Shown: positions 16,422 through 25,486 of the stretch, piece by piece
Position numbering within the stretch: the stretch's first letter is position 1
Layout: every line of letters starts with the position of its first letter
Source of the DNA: Seinonella peptonophila
GTDB taxonomy: Bacteria > Bacillota > Bacilli > Thermoactinomycetales > Thermoactinomycetaceae
DNA length: 64,000 nucleotides
Assembly: GCF_900129355.1 (NCBI RefSeq)
Contig: NZ_FQVL01000001.1
Coordinates: forward strand, 434,001 to 498,000
Direction: 5' to 3'
Program-made: the position numbers and the translations under genes
The notes under the pieces: model-generated
What the model was told of the DNA's origin: nothing
The model's database searches: none
The model's input: the letters and a program-made list of their open reading frames with translations, nothing else

Positions 16422-17048
16422 TTATGGATGAAGAAGGTTTTGTTCAACTTCTCTTTGTTGTTGAAAACGCGTTGTTATCGTAAATATCGTGATGGTAATC
16501 AAACTGAGAAATAATGTAAAACTTCCTACCACTTGCGGAATTTGCTCCAACTGAGCTGTTAACCAAGGGTGTATATTGATCGTATAATCAAGAAAATCAT
16601 TTAATAAAGTCCAAATACTAACACCCACTATCTCTCGATTCGTAAAACGATAGAAAGGGATATAGAGTAAAGCCTGAACTGACATGCCCAGATGAGATAC
16701 GATTAACATGTATTGTTCCCAAACCAAAGCATCTGTGAATGGTCGAGGATCAAGAATGCCCCCCCATATAATCATCACAACAGCCCAAATCCCATATTTA
16801 AATAGTGTAATGGCAGCAAATGCTTCTAGCCATTTATGATGACGTCCCATTATGAAAAGCCACAACACCACTGTGAAAAAAGCACTAGCTGTAGGACTAT
16901 CTGGTACAAAAATAAGCCATTGCGGCGGTGTTACCGCTAGTTGATTTTTATACCAGTAAAATCCATAGATTGTTCCAAGAAAATTAACGATGAAAAGGGT
17001 AATCAAAAACCAACGCTGCATCAATATTTTTTTTATAAATAAAAACAC
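16422..17048 (-). CDS. ypjA: YpjA family (DUF1405) membrane protein
   Basis: 208-residue polytopic membrane protein with about six hydrophobic helices and conserved-looking polar motifs (FVPDSPTASAFF, FKYGIWAVV, SHLGMSVQALLY). It corresponds by position and sequence type to YpjA, the conserved gene between qcrC and ypjB in Bacillales. Start is GTG 17048 behind AAGGAGTGGG. Function is not known; the DSPTA and SHLG motifs within helices suggest a functional core rather than a simple anchor. Confidence 0.78.
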   Translation of the reverse strand: MFLFIKKILMQRWFLITLFIVNFLGTIYGFYWYKNQLAVTPPQWLIFVPDSPTASAFFTVVLWLFIMGRHHKWLEAFAAITLFKYGIWAVVMIIWGGILDPRPFTDALVWEQYMLIVSHLGMSVQALLYIPFYRFTNREIVGVSIWTLLNDFLDYTINIHPWLTAQLEQIPQVVGSFTLFLSLITITIFTITTRFQQQREVEQNLLHP

Positions 17049-17062
17049 ATTCCCACTCCTTA

Positions 17063-17102
17063 AACCAAAAACCTGGCACCCAAGTCAATGAGTGTCAGGT
17101 TT
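17063..17102 (-). terminator. Terminator after qcrC
   Basis: Minus-strand AAACCTG.CAC pairs with GTG.CAGGTTT around a loop of about 13 bases and is followed by TTGG. Separates the qcr operon from ypjA, probably with some read-through. Confidence 0.6.
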
Positions 17103-17111
17103 AGAAACTAC

Positions 17112-17900
17112 TTATTTCTGTTTTTGTTTGACTAACCAATCAGCTAAGATTTTCTGTTCTTGGGGCGAACCTTGGAACATACCTGCGGGCATAGCTCCTT
17201 TCCCCTCGTTCATATATTTGATGATCTCATCAGTAGTCCGTTTTTTTCCAACCCCTAGTAGACTTGGGCCGTTTAGCCCTTGAAGCTGGTCTCCATGACA
17301 CTTAATACAGGCGTTCTTTTCATAAATTTGATATCCTGCTTCATTTTGACCAATCACTTTCTTATTTGCCGGTGCTTGAGAAGGGGCTGACTCTAGTTGC
17401 TTCACATGCTCATCTTCTGCCGCCCAGGTAAGTGCCACAGTAGCGATTAACGCGATTGACATTAAGCCTGTAGCAATGGGTCGTTTTAAAGGACGACGTT
17501 CCTTACTTCGATCAAGCCAAGGAACAACTGCTAATGCACCAAAGAGTATGGCAGGGAGGATGATTGTCCCAATTACAATAAATTTACCTGCTGCCCATTT
17601 ATATTTTAACCACTGGTAGATAAATAAAAAGTACCAGTCAGGGACGGGTAAAAAGCTTGTGTTAGTAGGGTCAGCAATCTCCCCTAAAGGCGGATCTTCT
17701 GCCATGACAAGTGTCATAAAACCTACTAGAAAGACAGCAGCTACCATCCATTCTTTCAAAAGAAAATCGGGCCAAAAAGCTTCATTATTACCTGGAAACT
17801 CCGAATAGTCCGGGGGATACTTTTTTGTACGATTCGCACGAACACGCGAGTCTCCCACATAGTGGACTTGTTTATGGTTTCCGTCTTGATTATGTGACAA
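17112..17900 (-). CDS. qcrC: Menaquinol:cytochrome c reductase cytochrome b/c subunit
   Basis: 262 residues fusing the subunit IV-like C-terminal half of cytochrome b (three helices, with PDWY at 87-90) to a C-terminal c-type cytochrome domain. The haem c site is CIKCH (198-202) and the distal Met is probably in AMPAGMF. This b/c fusion is characteristic of the Bacillus-type bc complex, which passes electrons from menaquinol to cytochrome c. It follows qcrB by 23 bases. Haem attachment would need the ResB/ResC system encoded at 61-64 kb. Confidence 0.95.
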   Translation of the reverse strand: MSHNQDGNHKQVHYVGDSRVRANRTKKYPPDYSEFPGNNEAFWPDFLLKEWMVAAVFLVGFMTLVMAEDPPLGEIADPTNTSFLPVPDWYFLFIYQWLKYKWAAGKFIVIGTIILPAILFGALAVVPWLDRSKERRPLKRPIATGLMSIALIATVALTWAAEDEHVKQLESAPSQAPANKKVIGQNEAGYQIYEKNACIKCHGDQLQGLNGPSLLGVGKKRTTDEIIKYMNEGKGAMPAGMFQGSPQEQKILADWLVKQKQK

Positions 17901-17923
17901 GTGGACTCCTCCTCACGTGAACT

Positions 17924-18595
17924 TTATAGCGGACCTGAAATGCCTTGACGGCGAATCAGCACAAAGTGCGCTCCAAGCAGCCCCAGTAACGCTGCCGGTA
18001 AAAAGAATACATGTAGGGCAAAGAATCGAGCAAGCGTCTGTGCTCCTACAATATCTCCACCTTGTAAGAATGTCTTAATATAAGCTCCAAGGAAAGGAAC
18101 AGATGAGGCAATCTCAAGTCCTACCTTGGTCGCAAAATATGCTTTATTATCCCAAGGTAAGAGGTAGCCAGTAAATCCAAGCCCTAACATAACAAAAAAG
18201 ATAGAGATACCAACTACCCAGTTAAATTCTCGGGGGTGTTTGTAGGAACCAGTAAAGAAAACTCTCAGAGTATGTAAGAATAACATAACAATGGCTACAC
18301 TAGCGCCCCAATGGTGCATTCCTCGGACAATTGCCCCCATCGCTAATTCATTCTGCAGATAAGCGACACTAGCATTAGCATTCACAATATCAGGCACAAA
18401 ATACATCGCTAGAAACATACCTGATAATATCTGAATCACAACTACAAAGAAAGTTAATCCTCCAAAGCAGTAGATAAATGCAGAAAAATGATGTGCTGGA
18501 TTCACATGTTCAGGAACTTCATGATCTGCTACATCTCGCCAGATTGGATTAATATCGAGTCGCTCATCAATCCATTCATACATCGCCTTTAACAT
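17924..18595 (-). CDS. qcrB: Menaquinol:cytochrome c reductase cytochrome b subunit
   Basis: 223-residue cytochrome b6-like subunit with four transmembrane helices carrying the paired haem-ligating histidines (MHHWGAS and HTLRVFF in helix B; FALHVFFLPA in helix D). Cys43 in FIYCFGG sits at the position that covalently binds the extra haem c(i) in Bacillus QcrB and plastid b6. The FTGYLLPWD loop contributes to the quinol site. Middle gene of qcrA-qcrB-qcrC. Confidence 0.95.
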   Translation of the reverse strand: MLKAMYEWIDERLDINPIWRDVADHEVPEHVNPAHHFSAFIYCFGGLTFFVVVIQILSGMFLAMYFVPDIVNANASVAYLQNELAMGAIVRGMHHWGASVAIVMLFLHTLRVFFTGSYKHPREFNWVVGISIFFVMLGLGFTGYLLPWDNKAYFATKVGLEIASSVPFLGAYIKTFLQGGDIVGAQTLARFFALHVFFLPAALLGLLGAHFVLIRRQGISGPL

Positions 18596-18624
18596 ATTAT
18601 TCCACCTCCGTTCTCATGTTCGCT

Positions 18625-19122
18625 TTATGATTCAACTGGACCAATTAAAAGTCGACCATTCGCAATTTTGGTTTTATATTTATCCAGTGGTTTCGTTGGT
18701 GGTGTACCTGGAACGTTGGTACCATCTTTTTCATAGCGACCAAAATGGCATGGACAGAAAAACTGGTTTTTATACTGCGGATTACTATTCCAGTTAACTG
18801 TACATCCCAAATGTTTACAAACTGGCGATAATGCCCTTACATTTCCTGATTCGTCTTTCATTACCCAAGCTGTTAGGGACTCACCATTCTCCGGCTCATA
18901 CCACCCATCTTTCCGATGAATAACAAACTGAACCGCTTTTGGTTCTTGCGTAATTTGCGAGATTGGCAAGTTTACATCTACATACTTAGCGCTGCCTCCC
19001 TTTTTAAGCACGGGGTCAACAGCAAACCGTACCATTGGAAAGAGCATACCTGACGCCAAAAAACCAGCCGTACTGCCTAACGTATACGTTAAAAACTGCC
19101 GGCGGGAAACTTTTTTACCCAC
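18625..19122 (-). CDS. qcrA: Rieske iron-sulfur subunit of menaquinol:cytochrome c reductase
   Basis: 165-residue Rieske protein. The 2Fe-2S ligands are Cys102/His104 (CKHLGC) and Cys123/His126 (CPCH), with Cys107/Cys125 forming the usual disulfide. The N-terminus has a twin-arginine SRRQFL motif before a hydrophobic segment, indicating export of the folded protein by Tat with retention as a membrane anchor. First gene of the qcr operon. Confidence 0.96.
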   Translation of the reverse strand: MGKKVSRRQFLTYTLGSTAGFLASGMLFPMVRFAVDPVLKKGGSAKYVDVNLPISQITQEPKAVQFVIHRKDGWYEPENGESLTAWVMKDESGNVRALSPVCKHLGCTVNWNSNPQYKNQFFCPCHFGRYEKDGTNVPGTPPTKPLDKYKTKIANGRLLIGPVES

Positions 19123-19305
19123 AATGAGTCTAACCTCCCTTTTATTCAGCTATCACCGTCCATTTTGGAAACGGAACCCTCTCCTTGCTAGGATATATTA
19201 CATTTTTACTAGGACAAGTAACATCATAGCGAATGCTTTTTATAAAAGTCAAGAAAACACATGTGACCAACAGCCGACAATTAAACTTGCTACTATCTTT
19301 TCCAT

Positions 19306-19752
19306 TTATGCATTTTTTAGCCAAAGTTGAAGAACTTCTTGATAGAGTTCTTTTGATTCTTCATCAATTTGTTCAACATCTTGTATATCATCTGTTTTTA
19401 AAACATATGGAAGAATTTGCAATGGTTCTACCTCAGGAAACTGAAATGAATAATCTTGGTCCATTACTACTACGACAAACTGAAACCCACTATTTTGCCA
19501 ATTATTCAAGATACTTGTAAGAAAAGGAGTAAACTCCCCTTCATAGTCACCGAAAAAAGGAATAGACGGTAATAATAGCATTCTTCCTGCTAACTGCTTT
19601 TCTAATGAATCGACTAAAAACTCAATCATCTTCCCCCGACTCAATTCAAGTTTCTCTTTTGTTATCTCTAGAGAATAAATGGGCAAACAAAGGGTATCAA
19701 CAAATGGCGCAATCTCTCTCCAAGAATCGAGGGACATCGTTGAAAAGCGCAT
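19306..19752 (-). CDS. ypiF: YpiF family protein (DUF2487)
   Basis: 148 residues, soluble, acidic. Recognised as YpiF by its position between ypiB and qcrA and by its size. Landmarks are the MRFSTMSLDSW start, LPSIPFFGDYEGEF and the QFVVVVMD strand. No catalytic motif can be named. The conserved pairing with ypiB and the bc complex genes across Bacillales suggests a housekeeping role, but none is established. Confidence 0.75.
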   Translation of the reverse strand: MRFSTMSLDSWREIAPFVDTLCLPIYSLEITKEKLELSRGKMIEFLVDSLEKQLAGRMLLLPSIPFFGDYEGEFTPFLTSILNNWQNSGFQFVVVVMDQDYSFQFPEVEPLQILPYVLKTDDIQDVEQIDEESKELYQEVLQLWLKNA

Positions 19753-19779
19753 TTAACCTTCTCCTCAAGTAAAAAATAC

Positions 19780-19800
19780 CCAGCATATGCTGAGCATTAT
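19780..19800 (-). terminator. Weak terminator after ypiB
   Basis: Minus strand CTCAGCATATGCTGGG followed by TATTTTTT: a short self-complementary stem with a T-rich tail between ypiB and ypiF. Confidence 0.4.
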
Positions 19801-19816
19801 ATCGTAATTCCTGAAT

Positions 19817-20359
19817 TTATTCTATTAATTTTCTCCATTGTTCGCTGAGTTGTAAAAATGCCGTTCGATCTTTTTGGGCTAAAGCTTGGTCGATTTGAAT
19901 ATATAACTGTTTCCGGCGAAAATCTAGTACCGCGTTATCAAGGAACATCTCCGCAAAAAGACCTAGCATATTATTTTTAACCAAGTCCTGTTTTTCCATC
20001 GGATTCCCCTCCAAAACGGCGGCATACTCTGGACAAGTCTCCCTATCTCTGAAATATAAGCTAATATAAAGTTCCTCCTTTGGATAGGAGCGAATATCAT
20101 AAAAGGCTGTTTCTACATCGGCACCCACACGTTTGTATTTTACGTATTTGAATGGGGTTAGAGAAGTACACTTTGTTGATAAAATCATCGATTTTGGCAG
20201 ATAGCGTACATTCTCTACAAAGTGAACTTTTTTTAGTAGCTGATCATCTGAAGACAGGTAACTGAGTAACCAGGCAGCCTCTTTTTTTTGCAATTCATAC
20301 CGATTTAAGAACCAGCCAATAAACTGACGTTTCACTAAAACAGTAACTGAATGTTTCAA
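19817..20359 (-). CDS. ypiB: YpiB family protein with IDEAL domain (UPF0302)
   Basis: 180 residues: an N-terminal UPF0302 globular domain and a C-terminal IDEAL-type helix (about residues 150-175, containing QIDQALAQKD). IDEAL modules in Bacillales mediate protein-protein contacts. Position upstream of ypiF and qcrA matches B. subtilis, where the first gene of this set, ypiA, is also present; here it is replaced by an unrelated gene. Role unknown. Confidence 0.78.
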   Translation of the reverse strand: MKHSVTVLVKRQFIGWFLNRYELQKKEAAWLLSYLSSDDQLLKKVHFVENVRYLPKSMILSTKCTSLTPFKYVKYKRVGADVETAFYDIRSYPKEELYISLYFRDRETCPEYAAVLEGNPMEKQDLVKNNMLGLFAEMFLDNAVLDFRRKQLYIQIDQALAQKDRTAFLQLSEQWRKLIE

Positions 20360-20410
20360 ATCACCTATACACCCACCTAAACGAAAACTAGCAAAGTTTA
20401 ATACAATTAA

Positions 20411-21544
20411 CTAATGCAGATACTTTGCTCCCCTACGAGTAAACTCTTCTTCAATCACCTTGAGTTGAAAAAGAGAGTCATGTTTTAACCAAGCTCTACC
20501 TGAAGAGGTAAGGGATAAATATTGTTTTTCGTTTTCCATGCCTAATCGTATCATTCCAAGATGCAACATCATTTGAAGAGTTTTTTGATATAAATTCTCT
20601 TTTGTTTCATAATAGTATGGAGAGAACCAGCTTTGAACAGCTTGATAAAGTACGGCCGTGTCTACCCAACCAGCTTCACTAATCATAGCAATCCATCTTA
20701 CTATAATCGGCAACTGTGGGATGGGGCGTCGATAGAGACGAAGCCAAAATCGATACAAAGCCTCTCCATCTGAGATTTCTCTGTTTCTTACTTTCCCTAA
20801 TCCATATTCTGTTAAACGTATTGAATCCGACTGATCTTCAATAAAATAACCTTGATATAATGCATAATCGTACACTAATGAGAATCGATCAGGATAGAGA
20901 TGGTAACTGCGCCCAAAGCCAAAACGAGGGCCACTCCTATTCAGAGGCTCTTCTGGAATCACAAAAGACTGAAATAACTTCTTTTGTTGTTGCTTATATA
21001 TGGAACCTTCATTGGTTAATTTTACTACTTCACGCTGGAGAAATCTTAGAAAGATCAGCAAATCATTTACAAGTTGGTTTTCTTCATCTCGATATGTTTG
21101 TGGGGGACGCAATAATGGTTCTTGAAAATAAGGGATAACAAGATTTGCAATCATTTGCTGCTTTAAATCACTGGGAATAAAATACAGACCTTGTGTTTTC
21201 GCAGTATATCCTGGAAATATCCACCCTTTACTCAGAGCTTGTATCACAAGAGATCGAGGGTTTTTATCCGCACCACGTATTGCTACTCTTCCTTTTCCCA
21301 ATAATTCTTCCATTGTAAAAGAAGGAGCAGGGTCAAGAAACAGCAGCTCGAGAAAAGCGCGTTCATGCTCACTACATTGAGAAACTAGTGCCCCCTGTTT
21401 TTCCGCATTATCTAATTGCGATATAATTGTTCGAATCAAGGAATATTTAGAATGAGGATCACTTTCACTTGTTGGGCAATAAAATGAACGTAATCTCTTT
21501 AAGTGTTCAATACTTGAATATGTTAGCCATTCAGCAATTTTCAT
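20411..21544 (-). CDS. Protein of unknown function, possibly helicase-associated winged-helix type
   Basis: 377 residues from ATG 21544, which sits 5 bases after GGGTGG; a longer frame to 21625 would overlap the upstream gene and lacks a ribosome site. The sequence is soluble and rich in aromatic residues, and contains winged-helix-like blocks with Leu-rich helices (RLTEYGLGKVRNRE, YLSLTSSGRAWL). The overall impression is similar to the XPB/Ssl2 N-terminal-like proteins found without a helicase motor in Gram-positives, but this is a weak match by eye. It occupies the place where B. subtilis has ypiA. Confidence 0.6.
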   Translation of the reverse strand: MKIAEWLTYSSIEHLKRLRSFYCPTSESDPHSKYSLIRTIISQLDNAEKQGALVSQCSEHERAFLELLFLDPAPSFTMEELLGKGRVAIRGADKNPRSLVIQALSKGWIFPGYTAKTQGLYFIPSDLKQQMIANLVIPYFQEPLLRPPQTYRDEENQLVNDLLIFLRFLQREVVKLTNEGSIYKQQQKKLFQSFVIPEEPLNRSGPRFGFGRSYHLYPDRFSLVYDYALYQGYFIEDQSDSIRLTEYGLGKVRNREISDGEALYRFWLRLYRRPIPQLPIIVRWIAMISEAGWVDTAVLYQAVQSWFSPYYYETKENLYQKTLQMMLHLGMIRLGMENEKQYLSLTSSGRAWLKHDSLFQLKVIEEEFTRRGAKYLH

Positions 21545-21617
21545 CGACACCACCCTTTTAACCCACTCACTTTCATTGTGGTCAATTGGGCGATACATTA
21601 GTCGAGAATATAAGAAA

Positions 21618-22085
21618 TTATGCACGAAGTCGTTGCTTCTGATGCTGTAATTTCTGTTGTGCCTCTTTCACTTCTAACTTTCTTCCAAATAGAAAACAGC
21701 AGAAATACATTCCAATTAATTCCCAAATCCCCCCAATGATTGAGGGTGAATATAAGATAAATGCATCTGAGAGTAAATGTGACCAAACGTGTACGAAAGG
21801 TACCATGCATAATATGATTAAATGGAGCAATACAAAAAGGGCAATGGCTTCTAATGTATTAAATTGGTATTGATACTTAGTTAACGAACCAAAACCTATA
21901 TAGAATAATAGCGAAAATAATCCTGTCATAATATCAATACTTTCCAATAATGTACTGGAAAGATCATCGGTGGGAAACCACAGATAGATCATCAAAGGAA
22001 AGAACCACATTTTCATCATGATCATAATGGATAACATAAAATAGAATTCCTTTGAGAATTTCATATATTGTTTATACATACCCAT
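21618..22085 (-). CDS. Four-helix membrane protein (unknown)
   Basis: 155 residues, start ATG 22085 behind AAAGGGGGATGGGT. Four hydrophobic segments (about 15-38, 50-66, 80-100, 112-135) and a basic coiled-coil-like tail rich in Lys/Gln. It is Met-rich at the N-terminus. No family recognised. It is preceded by a consensus promoter and a short leader that contains an intrinsic terminator, so expression may be attenuated. Confidence 0.6.
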   Translation of the reverse strand: MGMYKQYMKFSKEFYFMLSIMIMMKMWFFPLMIYLWFPTDDLSSTLLESIDIMTGLFSLLFYIGFGSLTKYQYQFNTLEAIALFVLLHLIILCMVPFVHVWSHLLSDAFILYSPSIIGGIWELIGMYFCCFLFGRKLEVKEAQQKLQHQKQRLRA

Positions 22086-22121
22086 CCCCCTTTCTCTATC
22101 AATCTTATCTTACTCATCGCC

Positions 22122-22158
22122 CTAAAAAAAAAGAACCGCCCACATTGAAGGGCGGTTT
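22122..22158 (-). terminator. Intrinsic terminator inside the leader
   Basis: Minus-strand AACCGCCC pairs with GGGCGGTT (8 perfect pairs, 8-base loop), followed by C and nine T. It lies about 45 bases downstream of a consensus promoter's start and upstream of the four-helix membrane protein gene. Confidence 0.85.
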
Positions 22159-22209
22159 GCACAAGTCGCATAATTGGATAGGAGTGGAGAGAAACCATAC
22201 TATATAAGT

Positions 22210-22238
22210 ATTATAATCGTTGATGAAAAATGGGTCAA
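22210..22238 (-). promoter_or_regulatory. Consensus promoter before a terminated leader
   Basis: Minus strand TTGACC (22238-22233), 17-base spacer, TATAAT (22215-22210). Transcription would begin near 22203 and meet the terminator at 22122-22158 after about 75-80 nt. This is either an attenuated leader or a small RNA gene. Confidence 0.8.
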
Positions 22239-22394
22239 GACTCTATTTGAAATTTTCAGAGCTCATACTCCTATCAATCGATTCAATTTATTTCCTTTAG
22301 ATTTTCACGCTTTGTCCGAAATTAGCAGTATTCCCCGATTACCATAGTAGATTGATATCATTCCAAAACCACTTAAAATTATATAAAAATATCA

Positions 22395-22432
22395 TAACAA
22401 AACCACTTAACTTGACTCTAGTTAAGTGGTTG
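22395..22432 (-). terminator. Terminator after tyrA, end of trp-aro operon
   Basis: Minus-strand AACCACTTAAC pairs perfectly with GTTAAGTGGTT around a 9-base loop, then TTGTTAT. Marks the end of trpDCFBA-hisC-tyrA. Confidence 0.8.
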
Positions 22433-22439
22433 TTCAAGT

Positions 22440-23555
22440 CTAGATATGAGATAAAGCTTCATCATAAACAGGATACCCAGCATCACTTAAACACCGAATG
22501 GCCTGCCGCAAATGCTCTTCTTCTTTAAAACTAAGTCGCAATACACCCAACGCTTCCTCTCGATTTTCCATCACAGCTAAATTGCTTAAATTAATCCCAT
22601 GTTCACCTAGTAATAAAGCAACTTGTCCAATTGCTCCTGGATGATCTGGAACATCTACGTAGCATTCAAAAATTTGCGGGATCAGATGCGTATTGCGATC
22701 TGGTAGCGTTTCTCGTAGCTTCTTTGAAGTAGCAAAAGTCTCTTCAATCCAATTTGCGTCTTGATTCTCTAACGCATGACGAAAACTTCTCATTTGTTCT
22801 TCCCAATCATACAGCAATTGAACTACTTCATTTCGATTACTCATCAGAATATCACGCCACATTTGAGGATGGCTAGCTCCAATCCGGGTCAGATCTCGAA
22901 ATCCTCCCGCAGCTAATCGATGGAACCATTCATTTTGATCATTATATTGCCCTACTTGAACGACCAATCCAGCAGCGATAATATGTGGTAGATGACTTAC
23001 GGCACCTACGATTCGATCATGAAATAGAGCATCCATAATAACCAATTGTGCATGTGTAGCCTTTTCTAAGAGATGGCTCAAACGTTGCACATCGGCTAAA
23101 GGAATCTGAGTAGGGGGTGTTAAGATATAATAAGCATTCTCAAACAGCAAAGAATCAGCAGCCTGCATCCCTGAGCGATGTGAACCAGCCATCGGATGAC
23201 CACCAATAAATGATACTCCTTGATCAATCAACTGTTGACCATATTGCATAATTTGCTGCTTTGTACTCCCCACATCCGTTACAATCGTGTGGGAAGCTAG
23301 TGAAAGTTGGGCAAGCTTTTCAATTGTCTCACAAATAAGGCTAACTGGTAATGCAATGACAATGATTGTAGCTTGCTCTACAGCCTCTTCCAACGACCTT
23401 GCGATCTGATCTATCGCGCCAATCCGTTTTGCATGATCTAAATTTTCGATTGCGATATCATAACCGATCACATAGTGATCTGTTCTCTCCTTTAATCCCA
23501 GTGCAATTGAGCCTCCGATAAGACCAACGCCTAAGATCGCAATTCGCTCGCTCAT
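22440..23555 (-). CDS. tyrA: Prephenate dehydrogenase with C-terminal ACT domain
   Basis: Oxidative decarboxylation of prephenate to 4-hydroxyphenylpyruvate for tyrosine synthesis. 371 residues: Rossmann NAD-binding domain starting ILGVGLIGGSIALGL, the VTDVGSTK and FIGGHPMAGSHRSG substrate motifs, a helical dimerisation domain, and a C-terminal ACT domain (about 295-365, starting DVPDHPGAIGQVA) for tyrosine feedback. Last gene of the operon; in B. subtilis aroE (EPSP synthase) follows, but here a terminator does. Confidence 0.95.
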   Translation of the reverse strand: MSERIAILGVGLIGGSIALGLKERTDHYVIGYDIAIENLDHAKRIGAIDQIARSLEEAVEQATIIVIALPVSLICETIEKLAQLSLASHTIVTDVGSTKQQIMQYGQQLIDQGVSFIGGHPMAGSHRSGMQAADSLLFENAYYILTPPTQIPLADVQRLSHLLEKATHAQLVIMDALFHDRIVGAVSHLPHIIAAGLVVQVGQYNDQNEWFHRLAAGGFRDLTRIGASHPQMWRDILMSNRNEVVQLLYDWEEQMRSFRHALENQDANWIEETFATSKKLRETLPDRNTHLIPQIFECYVDVPDHPGAIGQVALLLGEHGINLSNLAVMENREEALGVLRLSFKEEEHLRQAIRCLSDAGYPVYDEALSHI

Positions 23556-23560
23556 GAATA

Positions 23561-24655
23561 TTAACTCCCTTTTTCTTCACGAAAAGCTGCATATGCTGTT
23601 AAAAAAGCTTCATTTTGCTCTTTGGTACCAATCGTAACACGCAAATGATTGGGACAGCCCAGTTTATCACCTGAGCGAGTAATAATACCTCTTTTTAGTA
23701 AGAACTGAAATACTTCATCACCGGAAAAACTCGTATTAAACAAAATAAAGTTTCCATGTGCAGGATAATAGGATATATTCCATTCATCAAGGTGTTGCAT
23801 AATTTGTTTTCTACCTAATTTATTTTGATTTCTACAATAAGCAATAAAACTTTGATCTTGGAGAGCCGCTTTTGCAGCGACTTGAGCAAAATGATTCGTG
23901 TTAAACGGTTCGCGAACACGATTTAAATCTTGTACAATATCAGGGTGAGTCACACCATATCCAATGCGAAGCGAAGCAAGACCATAAATTTTTGAAAACG
24001 TACGAAGTACAATCAGTTGTGGGTGATAATCGACTAATGAGATCGAATCTGGATACTCAGTGTCTGTCACATATTCAGCATATGCTTCATCTAATACAAC
24101 AAGTACATGCTCTGGAATGTGGTCTAGAAAATATTCAAGTTCTTCCTTCTTTACAATTGTACCTGTTGGATTATTTGGATTACAAATCCAGACTACCCGA
24201 GTTTTGTCAGTGATCGCCGCTGCCAGTCCATCTAAATCATGGGTTCCATTGATGAGTGGAACTTTCACAGGTGTCGCTCCTTCAATCAAGATACCAGCTT
24301 CATATCGAGAAAAAGTGACATCAGCAAGTACTGACTCATCACCAGCTCCTAGGTATGCCCGACTGATCAACTGTATGATTTCATCCGAACCATTTCCAAA
24401 TATCAGCCGCCGCTCATCCACCTCTAAATGATCAGCAACTGCTTTTGAAAGTTGTGATGCACCGCCTTCAGGATAGTACTGCATCGAACCTCGTTCCTGC
24501 ATTAATGCTTCCCATACACGCGGAGAACACCCAAAAGGATTTTCATTAGAAGCTAATTTGATTACTTGATCTAACCCATATTCATTCTTTACCTCATCAA
24601 TTGGTTTTCCAGGTTGGTAAACTGGAATTTCTCGAATATTCTTTTTTGGTTCCAT
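23561..24655 (-). CDS. hisC: Histidinol-phosphate / aromatic aminotransferase
   Basis: PLP enzyme of fold type I, HisC family, 364 residues from ATG 24655 (GAGAGGTG with 8-base spacing; an earlier in-frame ATG at 24682 would be inside that site). Motifs: KLASNENPFG, the ICNPNNPTGT loop, LDEAYAEY and the PLP lysine in RTFSKIYGLASLRIGYG. In Bacillus this single enzyme serves both histidine synthesis and transamination of aromatic keto acids, which explains its place between trpA and tyrA. Confidence 0.95.
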   Translation of the reverse strand: MEPKKNIREIPVYQPGKPIDEVKNEYGLDQVIKLASNENPFGCSPRVWEALMQERGSMQYYPEGGASQLSKAVADHLEVDERRLIFGNGSDEIIQLISRAYLGAGDESVLADVTFSRYEAGILIEGATPVKVPLINGTHDLDGLAAAITDKTRVVWICNPNNPTGTIVKKEELEYFLDHIPEHVLVVLDEAYAEYVTDTEYPDSISLVDYHPQLIVLRTFSKIYGLASLRIGYGVTHPDIVQDLNRVREPFNTNHFAQVAAKAALQDQSFIAYCRNQNKLGRKQIMQHLDEWNISYYPAHGNFILFNTSFSGDEVFQFLLKRGIITRSGDKLGCPNHLRVTIGTKEQNEAFLTAYAAFREEKGS

Positions 24656-24682
24656 CCATTCTACACCTCTCTTTGGCTGCAC

Positions 24683-25486
24683 TTATGCTTTCCTTAGTAA
24701 CGAACGAACAAATGTTGCAATCTCCTCCATTGCTTCCTTGTTATGCTTAGGTTCAAGGAGCTGTTCACGTCGCTTTGCAATCTGCTTGACAAGTGCACTT
24801 CCTACGATTACTCCATCTGCATGTTGACTAAAGAAATTTACATGCTCTGGAGTTGAGATACCAAACCCTACAGCGATTGGGATTTGGCTCTTCTGTTTTA
24901 CATTTGCTAAGAAATCGGTTATTTGCTCAGAGAAATGTGTTCTCATTCCAGTCGTTCCCGCTGAAGAAACACAATATACAAAGCCTTCTGCTCCATTAAC
25001 AATCTGCTCTATACGCTGCTCTGAAGTAGGTGCGACAAGCTGGATTACTGGTAAACCAACGTTTTTAGCTGTATTACGGAACGATTCACTCTCATCAAAA
25101 GGTAAATCGGGAACTATGAACCCGGAGAATCCCGCCTCACGAGCATCTTTCGCAAGTATATCCAATCCATACTGCAATAATGGGTTAAAATATGAAAATA
25201 AAATCAGCGGAACTTTGCATCCTTGTTGACGGACTTTCTTACCTACTGTTAAGACATCTGATAGTGACACACCGTTCGCCAAAGCATAGCCGCCCGCATC
25301 TTGAATCACAGGACCATCTGCTTGTGGATCAGAAAATGGAACTCCTAACTCGATAGCTGTCACACCTTCACGCTCCATCATTTTGATGAGCTCAATCGTT
25401 ACATCAAGTGAAGGGTCTCCTGACATAATAAACGGAATGAGACGAGTTTGCTTATTTTCATCAAATCTAAGTGGATAGTCGTTCAT
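24683..25486 (-). CDS. trpA: Tryptophan synthase alpha chain
   Basis: Cleaves indole-3-glycerol phosphate to indole and glyceraldehyde 3-phosphate. 267-residue TIM barrel with [12 protein letters not shown] at the first strand, the catalytic Glu and Asp in [35 protein letters not shown] and the phosphate-binding VGFGIST and VIVGSALV. Overlaps trpB by 4 bases. Confidence 0.97.
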   Translation of the reverse strand: MNDYPLRFDENKQTRLIPFIMSGDPSLDVTIELIKMMEREGVTAIELGVPFSDPQADGPVIQDAGGYALANGVSLSDVLTVGKKVRQQGCKVPLILFSYFNPLLQYGLDILAKDAREAGFSGFIVPDLPFDESESFRNTAKNVGLPVIQLVAPTSEQRIEQIVNGAEGFVYCVSSAGTTGMRTHFSEQITDFLANVKQKSQIPIAVGFGISTPEHVNFFSQHADGVIVGSALVKQIAKRREQLLEPKHNKEAMEEIATFVRSLLRKA

